Assembly (NCBI RefSeq): GCF_025506355.1
Contig: NZ_JANZYP010000006.1
Span: 162,708 to 226,707 of the forward strand
Source: Sphaerisporangium corydalis
GTDB lineage: Bacteria; Actinomycetota; Actinomycetes; Streptosporangiales; Streptosporangiaceae
Length of the DNA stretch: 64,000 bases
Direction of reading: 5' to 3'
Positions 17,915 through 26,623 of the stretch are shown piece by piece (the first letter of the stretch is position 1; each line of letters starts with the position of its first letter). Below the pieces are notes generated by a model, which was not told where the DNA came from, did no database searches, and worked only from the letters and a program-made list of their open reading frames with translations. Position numbers and translations under genes: made by a program.

Positions 17915-18918
17915 TCACCGGCACGGGAGTGACCAAGACCTACAAGCAGCGCGGCGACGTCCTCGGCGGCCGCACGGTCCAGGCGCTGCGCGGGGTGGAC
18001 TTCACCGTGCGCAAGGGCGGGGCCGTCTCGTTCATCGGCGAGTCCGGGTGCGGCAAGACGACGCTCGGGCGCATCATCGCGGGCCTGGAGACCTACGACT
18101 CCGGCGAGATCGTCATCAACGGCGTCCCGATGTCCGCGCTGCGCCCGAGGCGGCGCCAGCCGTACTTCCGCAGGATCCAGCTCATCCACCAGGACCCGTA
18201 CTCGGCGCTGAACCCGACGCGGACGATCCACCAGACCCTGCGGGCGCCGCTCACGCTGCGCGCGCGCCAGACGCGCCGCTCGGACGCGTGGGTGGACGAC
18301 CGCGCCGAGGAACTGCTGTCCCTGGTGGGCATCGACCCCGGGTACGTGCTCGGCCGCTACCCCCACCAGCTCTCGGGGGGCATGCGCCAGCGGGTGGTCA
18401 TCGCCCGCGCGCTGACCGTGGACCCCGAGATGCTCGTCGCCGACGAGTCGGTCTCGATGATCGACGTGTCGATGCGGCTGAGCGTCCTCGCCCTGCTCAA
18501 GGACCTGCGCGAGCGGCTCGGGGTCAGCCTGGTGTTCATCACCCACGACATCGCCACCGCCCGGTACGTCGGGGAGGACGGCGAGCTGTACGTGCTCTAC
18601 CGGGGCCAGGTCGTCGAGCGCGGCGGCACCGAGCAGGTCATCTCCGCCCCCGAGCACCCCTACACCCAGTCGCTGCTGTCGGCGATCCCCGTCCTGCACG
18701 GGCTGGAGCAGCCCGGGCCCGAGCGGGTCGTGCCGACCGAGGCGCTGGACGAGCGCCACCCGGACGCGGGATGCCTGTTCGCCCGCCGCTGCCCCTTCCG
18801 TACCGAACGCTGCGAGGCCGAGCGGCCCGCGCTCAGACGCGGCGCGGACGCCTCGCACGAGCGCGCCTGCTTCCACGCCCAGCGCCGCAGCGTGATCCCC
18901 GTGGAGGCCGTGGCATGA
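17911..18918 (+). CDS. ABC transporter ATPase, DppF/OppF type
   Basis: 335 residues from a GTG overlapping the upstream TGA. Walker A GESGCGKTT near residue 46, Q-loop QLIHQDPYSALNP, signature LSGGMRQR near 153, and Walker B LVADESVSMIDVS near 175. The usual ADEPTSALD is altered to ADESVSMID, but the catalytic Glu and D-loop Asp remain. A C-terminal Cys-containing OppF tail (CLFARRCPFRTERC) follows. It forms the ATPase heterodimer with the previous product. Confidence 0.92.
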   Translation: MITGTGVTKTYKQRGDVLGGRTVQALRGVDFTVRKGGAVSFIGESGCGKTTLGRIIAGLETYDSGEIVINGVPMSALRPRRRQPYFRRIQLIHQDPYSALNPTRTIHQTLRAPLTLRARQTRRSDAWVDDRAEELLSLVGIDPGYVLGRYPHQLSGGMRQRVVIARALTVDPEMLVADESVSMIDVSMRLSVLALLKDLRERLGVSLVFITHDIATARYVGEDGELYVLYRGQVVERGGTEQVISAPEHPYTQSLLSAIPVLHGLEQPGPERVVPTEALDERHPDAGCLFARRCPFRTERCEAERPALRRGADASHERACFHAQRRSVIPVEAVA

Positions 18919-20027
18919 CCGTCTCCGGCGCCCTGCGGCACGCCGTCGCCGACGACGCGGCCGCCGTCTGCGAGATCGCCCGGCACGCGCTCACGCTGGA
19001 CGCCGGCGAGGCGCCGCAGATCGTGGCGCGCCTGTGGACCCCGCCCGAGGGACGCCGGTGGACCGCGCTGGTGACCGAGGCCCTCGACGGGGTCGTGTTC
19101 GCGTCCTCCTCGGCCACCGAAGGCGTCGGCCACATCGACCTGCTCGCCGTCCACCCCTCGGCCCAGGGCCGGGGGATCGGCGCCGCCCTGGTCAGGGCGG
19201 CCGAGGGATGGCTGCGGGACCAGGGCGCGCGCGAGGCGCGCCTGGCGGGCAATCCGCCCTGCTACGCCTGGCCCGGCATCGACGTGCGCTACACCCCGGC
19301 GGTGTGCCTGGCCGAGAGCCTCGGCTACGAGAAGTACCGGAGCGCCTGGAACATGACCGCCGACCTGTCGAAGTACCTTCCCGGCGGCCAGGACGCCATC
19401 GGCGACGACCTCCCGTGCGGCGTCGGCGCCGCGCCCACGGTCGGCACCGGGTTCGACGTGGCCAACGGCACCAGCCGGGGCGCCGACATGGGCGCCGACG
19501 TCACCATCTCGGGAACCGGCCCGGCCGCCGAACCGGCGCCGGGAAGCGACCCCACCGGCCCGGACGCCCCGGCCTCCGCCGCCTCCACCACCGGGTCCGA
19601 CGTCGACGACGAGTCGGCGTGCCCTGAGGATCTCGCCCGCCTGGCCTCGGCGGGCGTCGTCTTCCACTCCGCGCCCCCCGACGAGCGGGCCGCGGTGATC
19701 GGGTTCGTCCGTGAGCACTGGAACGAGGCGTGGGCCTGGGAGGTCGCGCAGGCGACGGGCTGCCACTACGCGACCCGGGGGCAGGAGATCCTCGGGTTCG
19801 CCGCCTGGGGTGCCAGGCCGAGGTGGTTCGGCCCGATGGGCACCGCCTCGGCCGCCCGGGGCCTCGGGGTCGGCAAGGTCCTGCTCAGGCGGTGCCTGGA
19901 AGAGCAGGCGGCGGCGGGCCAGCGCAGCACGCAGATCAGCTGGGTGGGCCCGGTGGGCTTCTACGCCAAGGCCGTCGGCGCGCGCGTGGAGCGGGTCTTC
20001 TGGCTCTACCGCCGCCCCCTGGTGTGA
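18915..20027 (+). CDS. Protein with two GNAT acetyltransferase domains
   Basis: 370 residues, ATG overlapping the preceding stop (ATGA). The N-terminal GNAT domain (residues 1-150) has the acetyl-CoA motif HPSAQGRGIGAALV. A low-complexity linker rich in Gly, Ala, Ser and Thr spans about 155-235. The C-terminal GNAT domain has the degenerate motif ASAARGLGVGKVLL. Its position between a Dpp-type importer and murQ suggests acetylation of an imported amino sugar, peptide or amino acid, or of a peptidoglycan fragment; this is inferred from position only. GNAT proteins next to murQ are seen in other actinomycetes, as far as I recall. Confidence 0.8.
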   Translation: MTVSGALRHAVADDAAAVCEIARHALTLDAGEAPQIVARLWTPPEGRRWTALVTEALDGVVFASSSATEGVGHIDLLAVHPSAQGRGIGAALVRAAEGWLRDQGAREARLAGNPPCYAWPGIDVRYTPAVCLAESLGYEKYRSAWNMTADLSKYLPGGQDAIGDDLPCGVGAAPTVGTGFDVANGTSRGADMGADVTISGTGPAAEPAPGSDPTGPDAPASAASTTGSDVDDESACPEDLARLASAGVVFHSAPPDERAAVIGFVREHWNEAWAWEVAQATGCHYATRGQEILGFAAWGARPRWFGPMGTASAARGLGVGKVLLRRCLEEQAAAGQRSTQISWVGPVGFYAKAVGARVERVFWLYRRPLV

Positions 20028-20075
20028 CGCCCGCGCGGTAAACGTCAGATCGAACCCCCCGGAATACGAGGAGTA

Positions 20076-20990
20076 ATGACCCGACCACCGGCCCTGGCCA
20101 CCACCGAGCAGAGCGACCCGAGGTACCGCAGGATCGACCGGCTGCCGACGGAGGAGATCGCGCTGCTGATGAACGCCGCCGACGCCACCGTGCCTGCGGC
20201 GGTGGCGGCGGCGGTCCCGAGGATCTCGGCGGCCATCGACGAGATCTCCGCCCGGATGGGGATGGGCGGGCGCCTGCTCTACGTGGGCGCGGGCACCTCG
20301 GGACGGCTCGCGGTACTGGACGCCTCGGAGTGCCCGCCGACGTTCGGCACCGACCCTGACCTGGTGCGCGGCATCATCGCCGGCGGCGCGCGTGCGCTGA
20401 CCCGCTCGGTCGAGGGCGCCGAGGACGACGCCGAGGCGGGCGCCGCCGCCATGCGGGACCAGCGGGTCGGGCCCAGGGACTCCGTCGTCGGGATCTCCGC
20501 GAGCGGCCGGGCGGCGTACGTGGTGGGCGCGGTGGCGCAGGCCCGCCGGCTCGGCGCGCTCACGGCGGGCCTGTCGTGCAACACCGGCACGCCGCTCTCC
20601 GAGGCCGCCGACCATCCCATCGAGGTGATCGTCGGCCCCGAGGTGGTGGCCGGTTCGACCCGGCTGAAGGCCGGCACGGCGCAGAAGCTGGTGCTGAACA
20701 TGATCTCGACGATCGCGATGATCAAGTGCGGCCGGACGTTCGGCAACTACATGGTCGAGGTGTCCACGAGCAACGCCAAGCTCGCCGAACGGGCCGCCCG
20801 CATCGTGGGCGAGATCACCGGCGCCGACGGCACCGCCGCCCGCCTCGCCCTGGAGACCTCGGGGCACGAGGTGAAGACCGCCGTCGTCATGATCGAGCGT
20901 GATCTCGGCCCGGACGAGGCCCGCCTGCTGCTCGCCTCCCACGGCGACCGCCTCGACACGGCACTCGCCGCCCCGCCCGCCCTTCCCTGA
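20076..20990 (+). CDS. murQ: N-acetylmuramic acid 6-phosphate etherase
   Basis: It cleaves the D-lactyl ether of MurNAc-6-phosphate, giving GlcNAc-6-phosphate and lactate in peptidoglycan recycling. 304 residues; ATG with GGAG 5 bases upstream. The SIS-domain sugar-phosphate site reads LLYVGAGTSGRLAVLDASE followed by the ECPPTFGT signature (about residues 68-93). The catalytic-region Glu (SVEGAEDD) and GISASGRAAYVVGA are present, and the C-terminal dimer segment GNYMVEVSTSNAKL is typical. It ends the ABC operon after a 48-bp gap. Its stop TGA directly abuts the stop of the convergent flavoprotein gene. Confidence 0.95.
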   Translation: MTRPPALATTEQSDPRYRRIDRLPTEEIALLMNAADATVPAAVAAAVPRISAAIDEISARMGMGGRLLYVGAGTSGRLAVLDASECPPTFGTDPDLVRGIIAGGARALTRSVEGAEDDAEAGAAAMRDQRVGPRDSVVGISASGRAAYVVGAVAQARRLGALTAGLSCNTGTPLSEAADHPIEVIVGPEVVAGSTRLKAGTAQKLVLNMISTIAMIKCGRTFGNYMVEVSTSNAKLAERAARIVGEITGADGTAARLALETSGHEVKTAVVMIERDLGPDEARLLLASHGDRLDTALAAPPALP

Positions 20991-22190
20991 TCAGGACCCG
21001 GGACGGGGGGCCGGGCGCGAACCGGGACTCAGGAAGGCCAGGGGGACGGCGAGGCGGCGGCTGATCCGGTAGGTGACGGGCGGGCTGGCGGAGACGAACT
21101 CCTTGTACACGACCGCGCTCCTGCCGGTCAGCAGCGCCCGGCGCGGGGTGTCGTCGGCGTGGGTGAACTGGATCACCGCGTCCTTGCGGCCCAGGCTGAC
21201 CGGCTGGTGAAAATACCCGAACCGAAACGGCCGAGGCTCCCTGCCGCGCAGCGCCCGCCCGATGGAGTCGGCGGCGTGGGCGCCACTCGGGATGCCGCTC
21301 TGGCAGGTGCCGTGCAGGACGCCGAACGGCTGCGGGATCGCCGCGCCGTCCCCGATGGCGTAGATCGACGGGTGGGACACCGACCGCAGGGCGGCGTCGA
21401 CGACGACGCGGTTCCGGTCGTCGACGGTGATCCCCGAGTCCGCCGCCAGCGGCGAGGCCGTGAAACCGGTGGTCCACAGGCACGCGTCGGAGTGCAGGGT
21501 CTCGCCGCCCGCCAGCTCCACGGCGTCCGGCAGCACCTTGATGACCTCGGCGCCGTCGCGGGTCTCGATGCCGAGCCGCTCCAAGGCCCGCGCGAGGTGA
21601 GCGCGTGCGCGCTCGCCCATCATCCGGCCCGCGGGCTCGCGGCCGATCAGCACGACCCGCAGCTCAGGGAAGGCCTCGGCGATCTCGGTCGCCGCCTCGA
21701 TGCCGGTCAGGCCGTTGCCGCACACCGTCACGGTGCCGCCCCGTACCGACAGGCCGGTCAGCCGGGCCGCGAGCCGGGCGGCGGCCTCGGGCCCGTCCAG
21801 CGTGTGGGCGTGGTCGGCGACGCCCGGCACCTCGCCGGGGCCGGTCGCGCTCCCGATCGCGTAGACGAGCGTGTCGTAATCCAGGGCGTGCTCGCCCTCG
21901 CCGGTCCGCACGGTGACCCGCCGCAGGGCGGGGTCGATGGCGGTGACCCAGGCTTGGACGAACTCGATGCCGGTGCCGGCGACCATGTCGGGGACGCGGA
22001 GATCGGCGAGCCGGCGGCCGGCGGCCAGTTCGTGCATCCTGAGCCGCTCGGTGAACGCCGGCGACGGGTTGACCAGGGTGATCCGGCCGCCGTGGCGACG
22101 GGTGCGCCGCGCCGTGCGGATCGCGGCCATCACGCCGGCGTAGCCCGCGCCGATCACCACGATGCGGTGCCGAGCAGGGATGGTGTTCAT
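20991..22190 (-). CDS. NDH-2-like FAD-dependent oxidoreductase
   Basis: 399 residues. The ATG at 22190 was chosen because GAGGAGG lies 6 bases upstream; the frame extends further but without a ribosome-binding site. Two Rossmann dinucleotide folds: FAD site VVIGAGYAGVMAA (residues 11-23) and NAD(P) site VTVCGNGLTGIEAA near 160. The ATG-like FAD motif IYAIGDGAA is near residue 285. Overall it resembles type II NADH dehydrogenases and related pyridine nucleotide-disulfide reductases without the redox-active Cys pair. The physiological acceptor (quinone or other) is not evident. Confidence 0.88.
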   Translation of the reverse strand: MNTIPARHRIVVIGAGYAGVMAAIRTARRTRRHGGRITLVNPSPAFTERLRMHELAAGRRLADLRVPDMVAGTGIEFVQAWVTAIDPALRRVTVRTGEGEHALDYDTLVYAIGSATGPGEVPGVADHAHTLDGPEAAARLAARLTGLSVRGGTVTVCGNGLTGIEAATEIAEAFPELRVVLIGREPAGRMMGERARAHLARALERLGIETRDGAEVIKVLPDAVELAGGETLHSDACLWTTGFTASPLAADSGITVDDRNRVVVDAALRSVSHPSIYAIGDGAAIPQPFGVLHGTCQSGIPSGAHAADSIGRALRGREPRPFRFGYFHQPVSLGRKDAVIQFTHADDTPRRALLTGRSAVVYKEFVSASPPVTYRISRRLAVPLAFLSPGSRPAPRPGS

Positions 22191-22349
22191 GTCATCCTCC
22201 TCTGTGGCCCCTCTCGCGGGGGTCGATGACCACAAGGACGGAAGCCGGGCCCCGCGGCGTGACACGCGGGCGATGTGACCTGGCTCACACTGTCGTACGG
22301 GCCGGGCCGCCCGCAGCCGCCCGCTCGCGAGCGTGGATAATTCTCAGCC

Positions 22350-22970
22350 ATGTCTTCCCGGATCGATCTGGTGTGGCCCAGCGAAGCCGACGACGTCCTG
22401 CGTGACCAGGTCCACCAGGTCCTGCACGCCGTCGTGGCGGCCGGCGGCGCGGTCGGCTACCTGAGACCCCCCGGCGGACCGGAGACCGACAAGTTCCTGG
22501 ACGGCGTCCTGACCGCCGTCCGCCACGGGCACGCCGCGCTGGCGCTGGCCCGGGTGGACGGCGTGGTGCGGGCCATGGGGCTGTGGAAACGGGAGCCGGA
22601 ACCGATCTTCCAGCACTCCGCCAGGGTCGGGAAGATCATGGCGCACCCGTCGGCGCGCGGGCTCGGGCTGGGCCGCCTGGTCGTCGGCGCCCTGGTGGAG
22701 AACGCGCGGGCCGCCGGCATCGAGACGCTGACGCTCGGCGTCCGGGGCAACAACCACGGGGCGATCGAGCTCTACGAGGAGCTCGGCTTCCGCGAGTGGG
22801 GCCGGCTGCCCAACGTGATCGAGGTCGGCGACGAGCGCTTCGACGACGTCCGCATGCTCCTCACGCTGGGCCGGGCGCCCACGGTCGTGCTCCGGGGGTC
22901 CCAGACCGGCGGCGCGGGCTCCTCACCCCGGCGGGCGCGCGGGCGCACCTCCTCGGGGCGCCCAGGGTGA
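22350..22970 (+). CDS. GNAT family N-acetyltransferase
   Basis: 206 residues starting at ATG 22350, divergent from the flavoprotein gene. The acetyl-CoA pyrophosphate-binding motif reads AHPSARGLGLGRLVVGAL near residue 101, followed by the typical ALYEELGF-like NNHGAIELYEELGFREWG. The substrate is unknown. The C-terminal 30 residues are basic, rich in Arg and Ser, and low-complexity. Confidence 0.87.
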   Translation: MSSRIDLVWPSEADDVLRDQVHQVLHAVVAAGGAVGYLRPPGGPETDKFLDGVLTAVRHGHAALALARVDGVVRAMGLWKREPEPIFQHSARVGKIMAHPSARGLGLGRLVVGALVENARAAGIETLTLGVRGNNHGAIELYEELGFREWGRLPNVIEVGDERFDDVRMLLTLGRAPTVVLRGSQTGGAGSSPRRARGRTSSGRPG

Positions 22971-23036
22971 GGGCCCGCTGATCTGGGCATATTCCCAGGT
23001 AGAAGGAGTCTCCGCGAACGGGACGGGGGAGAGGGG

Positions 23037-23393
23037 ATGCCTGTACTGCTGCGCCGCGTGTACGACGACCCCGCCGCCGAAGAGGGCAAACGCGTCCTCG
23101 TCGACCGCCTGTGGCCGCGAGGCCTGACCGAGGAGGCCGCGCACGTCGACGAATGGCTCAAGGACGTCGCGCCGTCCAACGAGCTGCGCACCTGGTACGG
23201 GCACGATCCCGAAAGGTGGGAGGAGTTCGGCCGCCGCTACCTCGCGGAACTGGGCGACGCCACCCACCGGTCGGCGCTCGACGGCCTGCGCGAGATGCTC
23301 AGGACCGGGCCGGTGACGCTGCTCACCGCCACCAAGGTCATCGAGCACAGCCACGCCGCCATCCTCGCCGACCTGCTGGGCGAGCAGAGCTGA
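23037..23393 (+). CDS. DUF488 family protein
   Basis: 118 residues from an ATG preceded by GGAGAGGGG. It has the full DUF488 pattern: RRVYDDP at the N-terminus, RVLVDRLWPRGL, LKDVAPSNELRTWYGHDPERW, and VTLLTATKVIEHSHAAIL near the end. The family is widespread and of unknown biochemical function; small members resemble YeaO. It is followed 21 bp later by a small exported protein gene on the same strand. Confidence 0.9.
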   Translation: MPVLLRRVYDDPAAEEGKRVLVDRLWPRGLTEEAAHVDEWLKDVAPSNELRTWYGHDPERWEEFGRRYLAELGDATHRSALDGLREMLRTGPVTLLTATKVIEHSHAAILADLLGEQS

Positions 23394-23414
23394 GCACGCC
23401 CCCAGGGGGAGAGC

Positions 23415-23822
23415 ATGATGAAGCGCATGTTCGCAGTGGTCATGCTGGTCATGGTCATGGCGGGGGAGTTCGTGGCCGGGGGGAGCACGGCCGGGGCTAG
23501 CCCGGCCGGGGCGAGCGCGGCTGGGGCGAGCCCGGCCGGGGCCGTCGCGAGGACGACCGTGGGCAGAGGGCAGTACCGGATCATGGTTCGTCAGTGCCGG
23601 TACGCGAACACCCCCAAGCTGCGCAAGCAGTGCCGCCAGGCGGTGAGGTGGAACTACCGCGTCGGCGCGCGGAATCCCTACCTGGACTGCCGCACCTACT
23701 CCGGGGTGACCGTGTGCGGCCGGCTGCGGCTCGGCAGGCGGGAACGCCGGTGCGTCGTCGCCGCGGTCAAGGCCGGCCTGACCCGGCGCCGCGCCGAGGT
23801 GGAGTGCTACGTGTACTACTGA
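23415..23822 (+). CDS. Small exported Cys-rich hypothetical protein
   Basis: 135 residues. MMKRMFAVVMLVMVMAGEF is a signal peptide, followed by an Ala/Gly/Ser/Pro low-complexity stretch (TAGASPAGASAAGASPAG repeats) and a basic mature domain. The mature part holds six Cys (QCRYA, KQCRQ, LDCRT, TVCGR, RRCVV, VECYVYY), enough for three disulfides. No known toxin or enzyme family is recognised. The two adjacent Met codons leave the start uncertain by one residue. Confidence 0.65.
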   Translation: MMKRMFAVVMLVMVMAGEFVAGGSTAGASPAGASAAGASPAGAVARTTVGRGQYRIMVRQCRYANTPKLRKQCRQAVRWNYRVGARNPYLDCRTYSGVTVCGRLRLGRRERRCVVAAVKAGLTRRRAEVECYVYY

Positions 23823-23938
23823 CCGCCAGGTGTACGGACCTTCGTGCGGGCGCGCGGGCGCCGGCAGGTTTCCCGGTGATCCCAGCGGGTAACCGAAGCG
23901 AACTCAGAGCGCGCGTCGGACGAGGGGGAAGAAGTTCC

Positions 23939-24508
23939 ATGATGGAGCACGACGGCGACGTCATCACCGTTCTCACCACCGATCATCGCGAGGTGGAGAA
24001 GATGTTCGCCGAGCTGGAGGCTCTGCGTGGCACCGGACAGCGGGAACGCCGCAGGGACCTGACCGAGCGCATGATCATCGAGCTGGTCCGGCACTCCGTC
24101 GCCGAGGAGGCCTACCTCCATCCCGCCGCGCGCAAGTTCGTCCCCGACGGGGACAAGCTGGCCGACGAGGAGGTCGCCGGGCACGCGGAGGCCGAGCGCC
24201 TCATGAAGGAACTGGAGCGCACCGACACCGCCGACCCGGCCTTCGACCACCTGCTCGACCGGGTCATCGCCGCCGGCCGCGAACACGCGCGGGACGTGGA
24301 GAGCCGGCTGTTCCCCAAGCTCGTCCAGTACGCCGACGTCGAGGAGCTGCACAGCCTCGGCCTGAAGATCCAGTCCATCAAGAAGATCGCCCCCACCCGG
24401 CCGCACCCCTCCGCGCCCGACAACCCCCTGGCCAGCAAGCTCCTCGCCCCCGGCACCGGCCTGGTCGACCGCATCCGCGACCTGGTCTCGGGGCGGGGGA
24501 AGGGCTGA
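23939..24508 (+). CDS. Hemerythrin-like HHE domain protein
   Basis: 189 residues beginning MMEHDGD after GAGGGGGAAGAAG. The HHE cation-binding four-helix bundle is visible through its metal ligands: His in TTDHREVE (about 17), His and Glu in VRHSVAEEAYLHP (about 60-71), His in VAGHAEAERL, and His/Asp in GREHARDVESRLFP. Such proteins bind a di-iron centre and act in oxygen, NO or redox sensing. A C-terminal Pro-rich segment follows the domain. The role here is unknown. Confidence 0.88.
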   Translation: MMEHDGDVITVLTTDHREVEKMFAELEALRGTGQRERRRDLTERMIIELVRHSVAEEAYLHPAARKFVPDGDKLADEEVAGHAEAERLMKELERTDTADPAFDHLLDRVIAAGREHARDVESRLFPKLVQYADVEELHSLGLKIQSIKKIAPTRPHPSAPDNPLASKLLAPGTGLVDRIRDLVSGRGKG

Positions 24509-24551
24509 TCCCGCTCCTCCGGGTCACGCGGGCGTGGTCGCGTGGCGCGGT

Positions 24552-24632
24552 TTCGTCCGAGGCCATGAAGGGACGTGGTTCGTCCGAGGTCACGATGGGA
24601 CGTGGTTCGTCCGAGGTCATGATGGGACGTGG
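24552..24632. repeat. 27-bp tandem repeat, three copies
   Basis: Copies 24552-24578, 24579-24605 and 24606-24632; the unit is TTCGTCCGAGGTCATGATGG plus GACGTGG, with 2-3 differences. The last copy encodes the C-terminus and stop of the minus-strand DUF523/DUF1722 gene. Confidence 0.85.
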
Positions 24633-25693
24633 TTGCGGAGGCGTAGTTCGTCCGGGTAGGGCGTGAAGTACGTCTGCTCGGCGAGATAGGCCATCCCCGA
24701 CCCGAGGACGTGGTGGCGCAGCAGGGCCAGCGGCACGCTGAGCGCCACGAGCCGCGACTGGTAGGACCGGATCACCTCGACCAGGTCGGCCCGGCGGACC
24801 GGGTCCAGGTGGTCGCTCACCATGCCGAGGCAGTGCTGGAGCACGTTGACGTGCCGGCCCGCCGTCGCCCGTACGGTGAGGGCCGTGCGGAACGCCTCCC
24901 CGTAGCCGGTGGCCAGCCGTTCGCGCGTACAGGTGCCCGCCTCCGCGACTAGCCTGCCCATCGTGCGGTAGCCCGCCGGGTCGTGGGCGAGGATCTGCAT
25001 CTTGTGCCGGGCATGGAAGGCGACCAGGTCACGGGGCCGCCAGTCGCTCTCGAAGAGCGCGCGCAGGCGGGCGTGCGCGAAGATCCGCTCGACGAAGGCC
25101 TCGCGGAGCACGTCGTCGTGCAGCCGGCCCTCGTCCTCCACCGGGAGCAGCGGGTGGGCCGTCATGATCGCGTCGGCGAACAGGCCGCGGTTGCGCCGGT
25201 CGACGACCTGCTCGCCCTGCTCACCCTGCTCGCCCGTGTACAGGGGGATGCCGTGGATCCCGCAGCTCGGGCTCTTGGACTTGAACACGTAGCCGTCCGC
25301 GTCCAGACGGGCCGCGCGGCCGGCCGCGAGCGCCGTCATCGGCCCGGTGAGGTCCGCGCGGGTCCGCCGGGTCATCAGGCGCGGCCCTTCGGGGGAGCGT
25401 TCGAGGCGGAGCGTCTCGCGGGGGGTGCCGAGGCCGATGTCCATCTCCGGGCACATCGGTACCCAGTCCACGTAAGCGGACAGGGCCCCGGAGACGAATC
25501 GGTCCCGGCTGTGCCCACCGTTGAACCGCACCGCCGCCCCGAGCAGACAACTCGACACCGCCACCCGAGGCCGCACCTGCCCGCTCACCACTCCGCCAGA
25601 GTGAGGACCGCCAGGCCGCGAGCCGTCCACCACTCCGCCAGGGTGAGGGTCGCCAGGGGGCGGTGCGGGCGGCGGGTCGTACGGGCCGTTCAT
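24617..25693 (-). CDS. DUF523 and DUF1722 (YbgA-like) fusion protein
   Basis: 358 residues. After a Pro/Gly repeat-like N-terminus of about 40 residues, DUF523 runs from VRPRVAVSSCLLGAAVRFNGGHS to about 165, with SPSCGIHG near 138. DUF1722 follows (LRALFESDWRPRDLVAFHARHKMQILAHDPAGY and QHCLGMVSDHL). DUF1722/YbgA domains are often linked to photolyase genes. Its ATG overlaps the stop of the ECF sigma gene (ATGA), so both are co-transcribed opposite the carotenoid genes, which supports a photo- or oxidative-stress role by association. A GEQGEQGEQ micro-repeat is near 155. Confidence 0.85.
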   Translation of the reverse strand: MNGPYDPPPAPPPGDPHPGGVVDGSRPGGPHSGGVVSGQVRPRVAVSSCLLGAAVRFNGGHSRDRFVSGALSAYVDWVPMCPEMDIGLGTPRETLRLERSPEGPRLMTRRTRADLTGPMTALAAGRAARLDADGYVFKSKSPSCGIHGIPLYTGEQGEQGEQVVDRRNRGLFADAIMTAHPLLPVEDEGRLHDDVLREAFVERIFAHARLRALFESDWRPRDLVAFHARHKMQILAHDPAGYRTMGRLVAEAGTCTRERLATGYGEAFRTALTVRATAGRHVNVLQHCLGMVSDHLDPVRRADLVEVIRSYQSRLVALSVPLALLRHHVLGSGMAYLAEQTYFTPYPDELRLRNHVPS

Positions 25694-26226
25694 CGGGACG
25701 CCAGGGTGAGGATCGTGGACAGGCGGTGCAGGCCGCGGGTCGTGCGGGCCTTGATCGTGCCGAGCGGCACCTGGAGGCGCTCGGCGATCTCGCGCTGGGT
25801 CAGGTCGCCGTAGTAGGCCAGCTCGATGGCCTGCCGCTGCGGCGCGGGCAGCTCGGCCAGGGCCCGGCGGAGCTGGTCACGGTCGGCGAGGTCGTCCCCG
25901 GCGGCGCGGCCGTCCGAGCCCGCCGGGTCGGCGACCGCGTCCAGCGGGACGGTGTACGGGGTGCGGGCCCGCAGGTGGTCGACGGCGCGTTTGTGGGCGA
26001 TCCCGACCAGCCAGGCGGGCAGGCTCCTGGCCGGGTCGAAGCGGTGCCGCGAGCGCCACACCTCGGTGAACACGACCTGCAGCACGTCCTCGACGTCCTG
26101 TGCGGGGACGAGGCGGCGCAGGTAGGAGCGGACCATCGGGGCGTACAGGCGGTAGCAGTCGCCGAGCGATCCGCTCTCGCCCGAGGCGAGGCGGGTGCCG
26201 ATCGTGTCCTCCATGAGCCCCCGCAT
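25690..26226 (-). CDS. ECF-family RNA polymerase sigma factor
   Basis: 178 residues if started at ATG 26226; starts at 26214 and 26265 are also possible. Region 2 shows LVPAQDVEDVLQVVFTEVWR with RSLPAWLVGIAHKRAVDHLR. Region 4 shows LPAPQRQAIELAYYGDLTQR, a helix-turn-helix, then IAERLQVPLGTIKARTTRGL. No anti-sigma gene is adjacent; the next co-transcribed gene is DUF523/DUF1722. Divergent orientation to crtI-crtB suggests it switches on carotenoid synthesis, as the LitS-type sigma factor does in Streptomyces light-induced clusters. That role is inferred. Confidence 0.9.
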   Translation of the reverse strand: MRGLMEDTIGTRLASGESGSLGDCYRLYAPMVRSYLRRLVPAQDVEDVLQVVFTEVWRSRHRFDPARSLPAWLVGIAHKRAVDHLRARTPYTVPLDAVADPAGSDGRAAGDDLADRDQLRRALAELPAPQRQAIELAYYGDLTQREIAERLQVPLGTIKARTTRGLHRLSTILTLASR

Positions 26227-26623
26227 CCCATCCAAGGCGACGGGTACCCGGACCTTCAAGATCATTTCAGTGTCGGGAATCCAAGAATGGGTCAACGCGC
26301 CACCCCTGTGACCTGGCACTACGCCTCGCGCCCACCGGCCGTCCAAGGCGACCCGCAGCCCAGGCCACATAGCAGGCTTTGTCGTCATACCTCCCCCGAC
26401 AGGCGCTAAATCCGGTACTCCCCCCTTCGAGTCCCCACCCCCACACGGATGCACCAGGCGCTCCCAAACCAGACACCCCCACCTGCATCGGCACCGCCCT
26501 TCCACAATCAGCGCCCCTCCGCCCGCATCCCGGGACGCTCGTCCGGCGATCGGGGCGTTCCGTGTGCATCCGGAACGCTCACCCCGGTCGAAAGGGATTA
26601 CAGCGATCAAAGGAGCTGCGCCC
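26227..26623. promoter_or_regulatory. Divergent control region, sigma gene / crt operon
   Basis: About 400 bp without a convincing gene. It holds the 8-8-8 inverted repeat annotated separately and two near-direct copies of CGG(G/A)ACGCTC (about 26531 and 26571). Downstream lies AAAGGAG before a short leader ORF. No consensus -35/-10 pair was recognised, consistent with an ECF-type promoter, but this was not shown. Confidence 0.45.
26555..26578. promoter_or_regulatory. Perfect 8-bp inverted repeat upstream of crtI
   Basis: GCGTTCCG (26555-26562) and CGGAACGC (26571-26578) are separated by 8 bases, 46 bases before the leader ORF. The size and symmetry suit a dimeric regulator operator. A GGAAC core is also the usual ECF -35 element, but no matching -10 was found at proper spacing. 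Confidence 0.45.

Noticed and set aside
24552..24632. 27-bp repeats as a CRISPR array
   Set aside because: Repeats are directly adjacent without unique spacers and overlap a gene end.
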